Assembly: GCA_946811695.1 (NCBI GenBank)
Contig: OX328132.1
Span: forward strand, 92,592,400-92,656,399
Length of the DNA stretch: 64,000 bases
Direction: 5' to 3'
From: Gonocerus acuteangulatus
Lineage: Eukaryota; Arthropoda; Insecta; Hemiptera; Coreidae
The position numbers and the translations under genes were made by a program. The notes beneath the pieces are model-generated. The model saw nothing but the letters and a program-made list of their open reading frames with translations. It was not told the DNA's origin and searched no databases. Below, in pieces: positions 1 through 12,791 of the stretch (position 1 is the stretch's first letter; every line of letters begins with the position of its first letter).

Positions 1-486
1 ATTTTTCTTGGTTGACCTCCAACATGTTTCGAACAATAAAGAGTATTTTGTATAACATATCTGCTTACTGTAAAAACATTCAAACCAAGAGCTTAATAAT
101 TAGATTGACCAAAAGCTTAATACTGTTGTTTCTGTCAGAGAAAATTGAGTTCATCCTCATTTTTTTTAAATTTACCTGGCTTAAATGTTATTTTTTATGT
201 CAGTTCTGCTCGGTACTAACTATTTAAAATAGTTAACTTGACACTCTACATCTTTAAATTCACTCCATAACATCCGCCACAAAACTGTTGCAATGACCCT
301 ACAACGGAAAGCACATCCCTGAGAGTGTAGCCAATGACTAATCCTCTCAAGATCCTCCTAGAATTAAGTCTCCTAGTCCCAACTAAATTATTTTGACCCG
401 CAGTAGTAAATATTATACTGGTTTAATTTTTATTTTTTCTATAATATAACTTACCTTACATATCATTGCAATGGTTTTGTGAGTCA

Positions 487-489
<3 letters not shown>
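1..489. other. Stretch with nothing recognised
   Basis: AT-rich. The small open frame at 12-227 has no recognisable content. This is likely intron or transposon-derived sequence of the PIK3C2 locus. Confidence 0.4.
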
Positions 490-539
<50 letters not shown>

Positions 540-564
540 CAGGGTGTCCCAGCCTAAAACCCTG

Positions 565-598
<34 letters not shown>

Positions 599-616
599 TG
601 TATGTATTTATATTTA

Positions 617-675
<59 letters not shown>
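490..675. repeat. (TA)n / (TATG)n / (TA)n compound microsatellite
   Basis: (TA)n at 490-535, about ten TATG units at 566-606 and (TA)n at 622-675. Each TA block is bordered by CATACAGGGTGTCCCAGCC, the terminus of the foldback element that follows. Confidence 0.9.
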
Positions 676-677
<2 letters not shown>

Positions 678-682
678 CATAC

Positions 683-2133
683 AGGGTGTCCCAGCCTTAA
701 ACCGACAGACTTCGTATATCGAAGGGGAATCAAAAACCAATTTCAAAAAGTCCTTTTGCGATTTTCTCGTTTTCGCCTCAGTTTGAGAAAATCTCAAAAA
801 ACGTGTTTTTTGGACAACTCCCGATTTTTCGCTTAAACGAAGCGTTGTACGAAAAAATTAATTAAAATTATCTTTAATATGAGACCAAGTTCACCGTCTT
901 AGCTTGAATACCTCACAAGATAATCGTGTTTGAATAACCCCTTCGATGGACATTTTGTTCCATAGAGAGATAGACATTTTTTACCCGACGAATCGTCTGC
1001 ACATAGAACGCAAAAACTGACAAAAATAATTTTGGTTCACTTTTTTTTCTTTCTTTTGACGAATTCTCACTTATTCCTTAACGGAAGAATTGTGTAAAAA
1101 AAAAAAAAAAATAAAATCTAATTTCTGTACAAATTTTAAAAAATATATAAATAAAAATTCTCTGCATGTAATAAAATTGTTTATAAAAGTAGAAATTTTC
1201 CTTACATAAAAAAATAAAAATTGTATTCAAAATTATTGAATTAAAACAAAAGTGAACTGAGATTATTTTTTCCAGTTTTTGCGTTCCAAGCGCAGATGGT
1301 TCGTCCATTGAAAAAATATGTCTAACTCTTTATGGAACAAAATGTCCATTTGTTATTCAAACACGATTATCTCGTAAAGTATTCAAGCTAAGTACAACGC
1401 TTCGTTTAAGTGATAAATCAGGATTTGTCCAAAAAACATGTTTTTTGATAATACAAACCAAGGTGAGGAATAACCCTTCAAAGCTCACAATATACTTTTA
1501 TTACATGATCTCGACATTTCGGACTATTCCTCCATCTTCAGGAGTGCCTTTTTTTTAACACAAGCTTGGTTAATAGTTTAACAGAATGCTTGTCTTCTTC
1601 TTTATTAATATCTTCTGCCAATACTCCTTCACTCCTTTGAAATGGATCCTTTCCTCTTCCATTTTATTATAAATTTTGATGAATAGGTGAATTAAAATAC
1701 CACCTTGGTTTGTATTATGGATTAATACCCTTCACCTATTCATCAAAATATTATAATAAAATGGAAGAGGAAAAGATCCATTTCAAAGGAGTAGAAAGAG
1801 TATTGGTAGAATATATTAATAAAGAAGAAGACAAGCATTCTGTTAAACTATTAACAAAGCTTGTGTTAAAAAAAAAGGCACTCCTGAAGATGGAGGAATA
1901 GTCCGAAATGTCGAGATCATGTAATAAAAGTATATTGTGAGCTTTGAAGGGTTATTCCACACCTTGGTTTGTATTATGAATTAATACCCTTCACCTATTC
2001 ATCAAAACACGTTTTTTGAGTTTTTCTCAAAACGAAGCAAAAATGAGAAAATCGCCAAAGGACTTTTTGACTTAGTTTTTCGATTCCCCATCGATATACG
2101 AAGTCTGTCAGTTTAAGACCGTGACACTCCGTA
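683..2133. mobile_element. Foldback (long terminal inverted repeat) element
   Basis: The left arm begins CAGGGTGTCCCAGCC at 683. Its reverse complement returns at 2005-2130, after GTCCAAAAAACATG at 1427-1440. Inner arms at 895-1020 and 1255-1400 also pair. It has no coding capacity. The CAGGGTGTCCC terminus next to TA is typical of mariner/Tc1-type MITEs in arthropods. The right arm is split by a nested insertion at 1449-2003. Confidence 0.75.
1449..2003. mobile_element. Nested head-to-head pair of Penelope-like 3' segments
   Basis: A 555-bp near-palindrome inserted in the right arm of the outer foldback. Its flanks repeat about 16 bp with one mismatch (AAAACAYGTTTTTTGA at 1433-1448 and 2004-2019), giving a target duplication. 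Each half carries CTCCTGAAGATGG followed by TCCGAAATGTCG, the CTGAAGA/GAAA pattern seen at the ends of Penelope-like elements and related to hammerhead ribozyme cores. Family assignment is inferred. Confidence 0.6.
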
Positions 2134-2147
2134 TGTGTATATGTATG

Positions 2148-2182
2148 TATATATATATATAATATATATATAATATATGTAT

Positions 2183-2213
<31 letters not shown>
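2148..2213. repeat. (TA)n-rich microsatellite
   Basis: Imperfect TA array ending at ATTTGTCTATTCGCGCTC, the reverse complement of the GAACAGACAAA-(TA)n junction seen at 15.3 kb and at the right edge. Confidence 0.85.
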
Positions 2214-2214
<1 letters not shown>

Positions 2215-2582
2215 TTGTCTATTCGCGCTCTCAGCATTAGGGATGCCATTATAATGATATTGGAAAAAGTCCCCATCGATCCCATGAGTGCCAACAATTT
2301 TATTTAAGTTCAAAGTTCGCAAAAAAAAGGTTATTTGAATTTTTCAGTGAAACGGTTAGTTTTATTATAAAAATATTTCATACAAAAATTGTAGTTCGTG
2401 CAATTATCTATATATAAAACTTGTTCCTACACTTTTTTTAATTACATTAACCATTTCTGAGAAAAGGTGATTCCAAAATTTTCTTTAGTTGTATTCTCCT
2501 TAATAGGCATCATCGTAGCTTGTCTAGGTGAGAGTTTCCCAGTTCTACCTGCTCCTCTTTCTAAGGTCCCAAACAAAATTAC

Positions 2583-2795
2583 CGTTACAGCCATAAAGCT
2601 GGAGATGTTGGAGCGTCCACCATTTCAAAAATGGCGAATCTGACATTTGGTAATATTAAACTTGTGTGATTTCCACTTCTTTGTAACTTGTCTACTATCG
2701 GTTTCCTGTACCTTGACGCATTACTACCGCTTTTATTCCAGATTTTCGAGTGGATGTACACATTTTTCAAGAAATATTAAAAAAAAAATATCAGT
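2583..2795 (+). repeat. Dispersed repeat, family B
   Basis: Contains GCCATAAAGCT, TGACATTTGGTAATATTAAA and TGATTTCCACTTC, then CTATCGGTTTCC. Matching blocks lie at 55517-55565 and 55990-56135 (plus) and 61733-61880 (minus). No coding capacity; family unknown. Confidence 0.65.
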
Positions 2796-3265
2796 CTGTG
2801 AAATCAATATCCAGTTAATATTTGATAAATCTATTCAGTTCTAAACTAAATTAGAGAAGAAATAATGGGGAAAATATGATCCATAACTTAATTAATGAGA
2901 GTCTGGTGGAAAAAATGAACCGTACTGTACTTAAAGTCTGGTATGAAGCAAAAATGATCCTTATCACACATAAGACAATTTCTCAGTTGTTGCACTAACA
3001 TGTTCAGCTGCAAAAATTATTTGCCCTAAACACTAAAATTATGTTTCTAGAAGAAAAATAGATGTACAGATTTTAGTAAAGCTTTTAAGGTAGAATTAAA
3101 ATAAAATAACTGGATAAATAAAAGGTCTAAAAATGCTTTTTGAAAAATGTGAAGAATATTATGTACTTAGAAAATTATAATATTAAATAAATAAGAATAT
3201 TAAACCTTAATTAAATACAACACACACAACGCAACACCCTGAGAACATCTTTATAGAATACGAAC

Positions 3266-3412
3266 CCTGTGTAGCTGAATAATTGTATAGATGCCCAGCC
3301 AAGCTCTTCTATTTTCTGCTCTGCTTCCTCTACTACACTATGTCCATAAACAGTTAAGACAATGCGGGACTCTCTTGGAAGAGAGCTAACAGAAGTACCC
3401 TCAAAATTAAGC
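3266..3412 (-). CDS. PIK3C2: PIK3C2 coding exon 15 (C2 domain; last exon in window)
   Basis: The acceptor is TGTTTTAG/GCTTAA. It encodes VSSLPRESRIVLTVYGHSVV and EELGWASIQLF, matching human LPRETLLCATLYAL and ALGWVTTPLFNF. The donor is uncertain. CACAGG/GTTCGT gives the end used here; a GT four bases further is also possible, and the open frame runs to 3205. I found no further exon between here and the left edge. Confidence 0.82.
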
Positions 3413-3868
3413 CTAAAACATATTTTTAATTAAACCATTCAATATGTTAAAAAAGTAAACAGTAAATAGTCTTCCCATAGCTGGGGACCAAAGCATCCAC
3501 ACTAAGTAGGAATAAAATAAATACATCCTCTTTTTATGACACAAGATCTTTCTGTGAAAAAAGCCACCATTTTCAGTGTCGTTGAACACAGTTTTAACCC
3601 TATAATGGAAAAAATTCCCTGTTGGTTCTAAAATGTTTTTATAGCCTGATTATTTACAATAGGAGGACTGTTTAAATAAATAAGATAGTTTGAAGGGTAA
3701 AAACAATTGTGCTTCCGGTTTTCATGACATACCGATGTAGGGGTAGGCAGGATTGAGGGATATGCAGGAGTAGGCAACCCGCAACACATTTGAAATCTTT
3801 TTCATGTCAACAAAATTTACTTTCATAAAATACCATAATACATATGTATGTGTATATATATATATATA

Positions 3869-3922
<54 letters not shown>

Positions 3923-6394
3923 GGACAGCTTGGGTTAACTTAACTTGGCATTAATATAATATACAACAAAATTAATTGGCATTTTTACTCACAAAGCGAT
4001 TCACACATGGTTTGTGATTTTTGTGTGTGTGAATTTATGAGTGTATAAGTATAAATAATTTAAGTATTTATGGAATTATTCAACTGTTAATAAAGCAAAA
4101 CTACAAAAAATATAAGAATTATCCACCAAAATAATACTTGCAATGAAAGATGCAAGTTATTTCCATCACAATTTATAAGAAATAGGCTAATAACAAGTAT
4201 GCGACAAGTCCTATAAGTAATTGATGACTTAAAATATATTTTACAATAAATAAAGGATTAGAAACATATCCTATTAGCAGTGGAAGTCTTGAAGATCAGG
4301 CTCTAAGGAAGGTAATGCATGAAGAGTAGGACGCCAAAGGGTGGAAAATGGGGTGTCCGGGAAGAACATAGACTGCTCTAGTGGTGACGTTTTCAGTTTC
4401 TCAGTAAAAGAGCCCCAGATTCCCGACTCTATTTTTTACGTATTTCTGGCATCCAGCGGGGATGTTTAAAACTATTCCCCTGACACTAGCGCTAACTTGA
4501 AAATTTCTGAACTAAATGCTGCTAAATCGGTGATTGTTCGCTAAAGACTTAAAGGAACAGCTGCAGAAATGAAGTGATTGAAGTCACTCTTAAACAGTGT
4601 TCCATGGGCCAGAAGATACTGGCTAAATCCAATGAATGATATTTCCCTAAATAAATACATGCAAAAGAAGCCAACTTCATTTATACTTAGAATAAATAAA
4701 ATATTTTCTGTCTGAATTACTGAAAATATAATTACGGCTTCCTTCAAATATTTGAAGGAAAACTTCAAGCTAGAGAAGTTTACAGAAAAATTAATTATTT
4801 TTAATTCCTCAAGGTGGAATAAATACGATCCCCCACAAATCCAAGTGCTTTCAGAAGATACTCCTCAGATAGGCAAAAAACCCTTCAAAATATAGACTAT
4901 AATTACTACTTGGCAGGATACAAAGAAAGATTTTTTCCTTAGATTAACCTACAATTGTAAATTACATTTAATATTCTACATTAATATTAATTGAGTTTAC
5001 TCTTGATGGTTATGGGTTAGAACCAATAAACAATTTTTAAAAAAACTTAAAAATTTGGTCTATTGTAAGGTATTTGCCCCAGAATAAATTTCAGAATGAG
5101 GATCGGGTCATGCAGGTATCTGCAAATTAAAAGATGGAGGTAGTAAAACCGAAACTTTGAAGTATACAGTGTTCTCATGGCTTCTTAAAACCAAGAACAT
5201 TTTATTTTGTCACAATGAAAAGGCATGATGTGTGGGATTTCTTTGATGTTGTGGTTTGCCACATCAAAGAATATGAGTTATTAATTTTTGATTTATCAAA
5301 AGCTGCCTGTAAGCCTAGAAAAGGTGAATAAAATAAACAAAATCAATATTAATAGTTAATTATTATACACACCAAGTATCAAAAACTGCTCTCTTGTAAA
5401 GACTGGTTGAATTTTTAATCATAACGGGTTGAGTATTTATTTTTATGCCTATAGCACGAGTACCGTGATAAAGCTGCCCATCTATAGAAAATTCCTCAGC
5501 AGACCACTTTTGTGAAATCCGATGAATGGAACCAATATACAATAATACAGGATCATTTATTTCTGAAGACAATTTTGAATCTAAAATAAAAATTAGCTGG
5601 AATTTAAAAAAAATTAAAATGACAAGAATAAAATAGGGGTCGTTTTTGGGGCAGCGGGGTTATTTTATACATAAAAATCATGAGTTATATAAATTTATTT
5701 AGAAATAGGACATATATCTATTCATTTTAAATCACAAACACACAACAATGAACTATACATTAAATAGGAAGATCAGACACACTCTAAATATAGTTTAAGG
5801 GGTATTTTTTTTAACGGCGGACAAATCGGGGCCATTAGCGCCGACACCCAGGGTGCAGCGTGAAGTTTTCTCAGCGAGCCATGAGATGAGAAAATTCCTG
5901 CTGCCGTTGGGGATCGAATCCACCATCTGCCGCTTATGTATCTAAGGCGCTAGCCACTAGACCATGGGAGACCCCTTTAAGTGGTATTTTCACAAATTTA
6001 AAGATTTCTTATTTTGGCGTGTTTCCTCTGACCCTGTGTGGAGGAAAATCCACTAACGATGTCATCGCCATTATGAGCTCCAGAACTACTGACAAGAAAT
6101 GTCAACATATCATAACCAATAAGACCCTCTCGCAAATTACTGTCTACAAAAATGGTCCTATTTTGAGGAAAAAATAATTAGTCTAAAACAAAAGGTGGTG
6201 CATATGATTTTGTGTTAATAGGCTTCCAGGTATACTTTTATTAAATACTTTAAAGAGGGGATTCAGATCAAATCAATTTCAAGGTGATAACTATAACGAT
6301 TTTTGTGAAAAGTGGGAAAAAAAAAGTTTGGTTTCAGGTACTCAAACAGTTTGATTTGAGGATTAGTTCACAATTTTGATATTCATTCAAACTA

Positions 6395-6454
<60 letters not shown>

Positions 6455-9400
6455 TATGGTTACAATTGGAGTAGAGAGCATTACAAAAAAATCTGTCACC
6501 CAGAACCTCCATAACTAGCCCCCCCCCCTAAAACGATGGACCGAGGAGAATGCTATATACAAAGTTTCGTGGCGAAAAAAAAACAAAAACTCTAGCATAA
6601 AGATTCAAGAATTATTTCAAAAATTCTTTCATGAGTGAAACCCTAATAGATACATTTCTTCAGAATGGCTAAAAAATATGTTATCAACAGCCATTAGTGG
6701 TTTTGCTAATAATGTTACTAATACGGTTGCTAAGTCATACCGAGTGGAAGGTGATCATTTGGAAACCTGATCAAATTCAAACTAAATAGATTTAGATGTA
6801 AATGCTGCAAGACTATACTACCCATTCCGTTTACCAAATACCTTGCCAAACCCCCTCCTTTAATGCAGTATACATAGGAGAAACCAAAAATTATATTCAC
6901 TCCCGCATCACACAACATAAACGGACCATTAAAAACAAAGAAATCTACAAATCCGCCCTTGCAAAACACGCCATTACAAAAAAACACACATTTAACTTTG
7001 ACGACAGTAAAATGCTTTCCACAGAACGAAACACCAAGAAACGACAGATCTCTGAATGCATCCACATTAACTTAAACCCAAATAACATTAATTACAAAAC
7101 GGACACACAAAACATTTCCCCCATTTACTCCACCATCTTCCATTAACTGTCCTGACCTTTTTTTGGTTTTTGTTCCCAGGCTCCAGACAAATTTTCTATC
7201 TGTGTGTCCCAAAATCTTTAACACCTTTTTACAGCCCCCTTTTACAACCTAGCAATTTCCTTCTTTCATCATTACCGACTTACCGCCCCCTCCCCTAACT
7301 ATAAAACTCTAGGGTAGTGTAGCTGTCCCCCATACATTCAACCATGGTCACCTAAATGTCTTCTTGGTCTTCCTCCCTCTCCCCTAGGCATTCCCTAGTG
7401 GTATGCATCTGTGTATTGATTATTATAAATTGTATTCACACATAGAATATATTGTTTTTTCTCATAATATAAAATTTTAATAATGTTATTTTTGTACTAT
7501 TGGCTTATTTCTTTCTACATACACACCTTTGTTAATGGTTTACTTACACACCTTTGTTAATGGTTTTACTTAAAACCACATTTTCAAGAATAACTATCTA
7601 CCGAATGTTCATTTAATGTTCAGTTTTAAAAATAAGATTGGTTTTAAAATTTATTGTCATGATGTATAAACTAGGCTCATTTCTGACTGATTTTTTTAAT
7701 TATAAATTTGGATATATTTTTTAGCTGAAGAAGGTTGCCAACATGCAGCTGAGATGTCCAATACAGATTTCTTCCTGAAGGTCTGACATTTTTTCCTCCT
7801 AGCCGAATTACAACCATCTCTTGTCTTCGTATAAATATTTACACATATCCGTATATAAAAAATTAAAAGTGTCAAGAAAGTTTCATTTTCCCTAGAATGT
7901 GAGAGTCAACTAACTTGAATGTAGGCGAACAGATGTAACTAACTGGAAGTCTGCTTTGAACATATAACAATACATCTTTATAAGACCTCGAACAGCTTCT
8001 CTGATATGTTCACAATGTTGATACAACAGGTCAGGGAGGTTTTCTTCTCGAGATACAAGCACAACAACTGAATAATTCCCAGAATCATCCAAAATTTCTG
8101 GTTTATTTCTAGCACTTGACTGAAACAAAAACAATGAACTTATTAAAGATACTACTTCCAAAATTCAATAGTTTACTTAGCAAAATTGATGGTTTATTAA
8201 GATGTTTTATTTCAGATGGCTAAATCGGCTCAGATTTTTTTTTTTTTTTTTTTTTTTTCTGGAAGAGTTTCTACTTCATAGTTGAACTATTTTTTGCATT
8301 ATTCAAAATTGTTCAACCCACTTATTAGTAAGGGTGCTAATGACCTCAGCAGTAGATGCACCAAAAGAAAAGGAAAACTTATTAGTAAGTAATAATAAAA
8401 ATTTCCTCAGGCCAAGGCCATAGGACTGAGAGAGATATCACTTAGCAAATTGCATTAGTATACTATGTGTGTACAACTATTTCTTTTGATGGTCTATCGA
8501 CTGTAAGCCAAAAAATTGCAGAGAGAGTTTTCTACAGTATGCTGCCTCTTCTAAATATTCAAGGTGAAGTAAAGCTACCATCAAGCACATTGCTGAAAGA
8601 AGCCAAGTTAGGCCAGATTTAAAGCAGGGTGTATACAAATCCCCGGTGTCAGAGTTCATTAGATTAAACACTGAGAAACCATGACTACGGATTCATCAAA
8701 CACTCATGATATGTCTCAGACACATGTCATGATTATGTAATTGGACTTTTCAGTAATATTTGTGGATAGGGCTGTAGGTAAACACCATGAAGTTTACTTC
8801 ATCCTCCAAGAAGAAAAATATTAAAAAAATACAATCATAATCAACAGAATATAGGTCATAATAAGGTATTACCCAATGCTATGGAAACCAAAATAAATGC
8901 CTTGCATAAATATTGGCCACACCTTCCCCTTATAACACATATTAACAAAAAAATTACATTCCACATCAGAATAATTTAATTTTATTACATTCTATTTTTC
9001 ATCCGTCCCTAAAATTAATCAAAACATTAATATTGATAATTATTGGCATAAAGAACTTGTGGTCAAACGAGAGTGATGAGAGGAACTACTTTGATATCAT
9101 TGAAATGAAAATTGATGACAACAGGAAGCAGTGAGAACTGTAAAGCTGGAGTAATAGAGTACAATTAATGTACTACGATGTGTAGGTAGGACTCTTCAGC
9201 CAAAATTAAGGCTGATTAACTAGGCTTGCCTAAAATAACTGTCACTGGCCCTCAAAGTTGGGACCTTAGGGACCTAGTGTCAAGAGGTTGTAGCATGGTC
9301 ATCGTCCTTCAAAAGGGACAAAAATTGTGAAAAATAAATTTTCAGGGAAGCAAGTTCTTTATCATTGAGCTCATATAGATTCATACCCAAAACGTTAGCC

Positions 9401-12218
9401 TCTGACCTGAAGTAAAATTAATGCAATGAACCAGTAAGATAATGCCTACAAGATTTGGCGCATGTGATAGAAAATCGGTACTAGGAAAGATGTGGAATTG
9501 AAGTACAGAATAAAAAATGTTAATGTTGAATGAAGTAAATAAGAAAGTAAGAAGGTGAAATGCCTGTTACTGCCAGGAGTAACAGAGGTACCTATGTAAG
9601 TGAACAGGAAAACAGATCTATATAATCTCCCATAAAAATAAGTTTGTTTGTTTTGTTTTATATCTTGAATTATAGATTACCACATATGTGAAGTGATCTG
9701 TAGGTGCACAAATAATTACCTATGTCTATACTCATCTTATCTCTTTTTATTTTGTCACAAAAATCACTAGAAGAGCCCCAGGTTTAGTGAACATATGTAG
9801 ATCTACAGGGGAGAGGTGGCTGAGGGTCACTGTGTTCAGTTTGACTAATATTTGTAGAAACATATGTCACATCATTCTCATCATCCGGCAATCAGACAAT
9901 GGACCGAACTCACTGCAATTATCTTCTGACATTGGGTCATGTTCTGAGTTTTCTGGTGATAAAGCCTCAAATTCGTGAAAATATTTCACAGCTTCCTCAA
10001 GTTACAGCCTTTTATCTGATGCCATTTTTCAACATATTGAAATTATGAACTTTCAATAAAAAAATAACTCGATAAAACAGTGCACTTCACTGGTCAAGTC
10101 AACTTTGTAAAAGAAATGCACAACAAAAACGACTCAGAAATCACAAACACAATGTACAGAGGTAATGTTGAAAGTTTGAGAAACAACCAAAAACGAAATC
10201 CTAACAAAGAGAGATCCAATACAGATATAAACAAAAGTATACCTGTCCATACCTGTCGAAGGCCAGTCCTTTTGACCGGTGCCGGTGGTTCTAGGTATAA
10301 AGTCTATTTAAAGGCCATGGAACAAAACTATTGTAGAGACACTCCAGTTGCCAAAAATATGTAAGATTCTAGGAAAAGTCATAGAGTCTGGATTTTAGCC
10401 TCTATCCAGACGTCTTTAGCAACCCCTTTGCTTTGAACGGACCAGCCAAGAGGGAGGATAACCCTCCTAGCTTCCATCCTCCCTAAATGTGTTCTAAATG
10501 TACTCTAAGAGAGGAGGGTAAAATTAATCAGCTGATTAATTTTACTCTCCTCTCTAACCCTCACTAGCTAGTGGGTGTACTTAGTGAAGGCAGAGCTAAG
10601 GATCCTTGATTCCCTCCTCTTGGTCTGTTATACTTTTTATTTCAGAATAATTTGTCAATACCTGATTTTTTATCACAATAAATAAATAAAACATTGTCAT
10701 ACAAATTTAATGATTGAAGCTCTGCTTAAATAAATGAAGCTTAACAAAAATTATAGCAAAAATAAACCTGATTTTTAGGGAATTCTTCACAAGCGTGTGC
10801 AAAATTTTCAAGGGCTTGAGATATCTGCAATGTTTCTATGTTTCCTAAGACAGCACAAACAGCTTTCACAGCTTGTAATACACTACGGGGTTGAATACTT
10901 GAATAAGCCTCAGACGCTTCCCTTGATGCTGTAATTATACGATCCATCTCATTTTCTAAAGTATCTGCAAAACAGAGTCACATAGATCATAGTCAACATG
11001 TAACCATAAGAGTAATGTTTTATACTAATATAAGCCACCACTCTCAATGCAAGAAAATGTAGGAATATATATATATGTATATATGTCGTTTGTCCGGAAA
11101 ATACGTATAAGAGTGGAATAATAACTTTATCTTACAAATATTCAGGTATTTCAATATGGTCTCCTTCAAAGTACTCCCCCTGAGACAAGATGCACTTCTG
11201 CCAACACTGTTTCCACTGCTGATACGATCGCTGAAAGTCTTCAGTTGTGTGGCTCTTCATATGCCGTGTCATTTCAGCTTTGATTGCTTCTACATCCCCC
11301 AAGTGCCACCCCTGAGCACCATTTTGCATTTCGGGAACAGGAAGAAGTCGCAAGGTGCTAAATCGGGTGAAGGTGGGTGTTCTGTTACGGTGATTGAGCT
11401 TTGGGCCAAAAACTCATGCACAACGTGTTAGCAGACGCGTTGTCGTGATGAAGGATCCACCTGCCCCCTTGTGCCAAATCCGGTCGAGCTCGGGCCACAC
11501 GAGCACTGAGACGACACAAAACTTCAACATAAAAATGCCCGTTCACTGTCTGGCCGAGAGGGACAAATTCCTGGTGACAATGCCCTAAGAATCAAAGAAA
11601 ACGGCCTTTCTTCTCAGGCCTCGAGAATCTTCTCGGCCTTCCCGAAACCTTTTCAACCCCTTGTTGATGTTTGGTTCCTTCAGAGAATTGTCTCCGTAAA
11701 CTTCTTGCAAACTCTCAAAAATATCACGACCATTCTTACCTAGCTTTGCAAGAAACTTGATGTTGATGCGCTGTTCCTCAATCAGAGAGAGCTCCATGCC
11801 GACAGCAGGTGAAAAAGGGGTTACTTTCAACAAGCAGAGGTAAATCCTACTTAACTCGCAGACCGCTCCGGCTCGAACTGAGCATTGAGTGGATTGCATA
11901 GAGAGGGGGAACCACCGGGCGCCCCTCCACAACGCATTGACAGGATGCCCCGAATTTGTTATACGTATTTTCCGGACAAACCACGGATATATACACACAT
12001 ATATATTCTAACAAAAAGTAATAAATATTTTAATTCATTCAATATTCAACAAAAATAATTTTGTTTAATTATTTAAATATTTGAATTTAAATTTAATTTA
12101 CCAAAAATCTGAATACCACAAGTGCATATAGACAAGTGTCACCCATAAGTACCATTTAGTTTCTTGAAAATCAACATGTCAAACAAACAAAAAAAAAAAA
12201 GAAAAAGAAAATACACAA

Positions 12219-12272
<54 letters not shown>

Positions 12273-12705
12273 TTATTTATATATATTTATATTTATATAT
12301 ATTTATATTTATATATACTCCTGTTAGAATATGTCTGAACTGATAAAAAGAGTAACCTTAGTGATTGTCCTTAGGGAGGATAAAAACAGTGATGGTAAAA
12401 TATATACAATAAATAGGAAAAAGTAAATAAGTATTGAATTATAATTCTATATATCTATGAAAAAGATGACTAGGGCCAAAACAAATTTTAAATCACATGA
12501 ATAGATGAGATTTTTTAAAAAAAATGTTAATTTGATGAAAATAATAAAAATGAAACAAAGAATGCATTATAACTCAGCTTACCTAAAACAATAAGAAGAC
12601 TCTCATGACTAATAGGCTGAACAGATTCCTTTGGCAATAAATCTTCTAGTTTTATTAATTGATCATGTTTGTCGTCATCACTCTGAATTAAAAAAAAAAA
12701 AAAAG

Positions 12706-12791
<86 letters not shown>

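Noticed and set aside
466..836. Open frames over the TA/TATG arrays (YIYIYI proteins)
   Set aside because: They are translations of microsatellite DNA; the same holds for frames near 2.1, 12.7, 15.3, 24.7, 49.4 and 56.3 kb.
5804..5975. Possible genuine tRNA gene (A and B boxes present)
   Set aside because: At least five copies share the same non-tRNA 3' body, A-tail and target duplications, so these are SINEs.
6730..7065. Minus-strand 111-codon frame
   Set aside because: Shadow of the GIY-YIG frame on the plus strand.
10080..10364. 94-codon open frame
   Set aside because: No domain, no splice or promoter support, composition like the surrounding intron.
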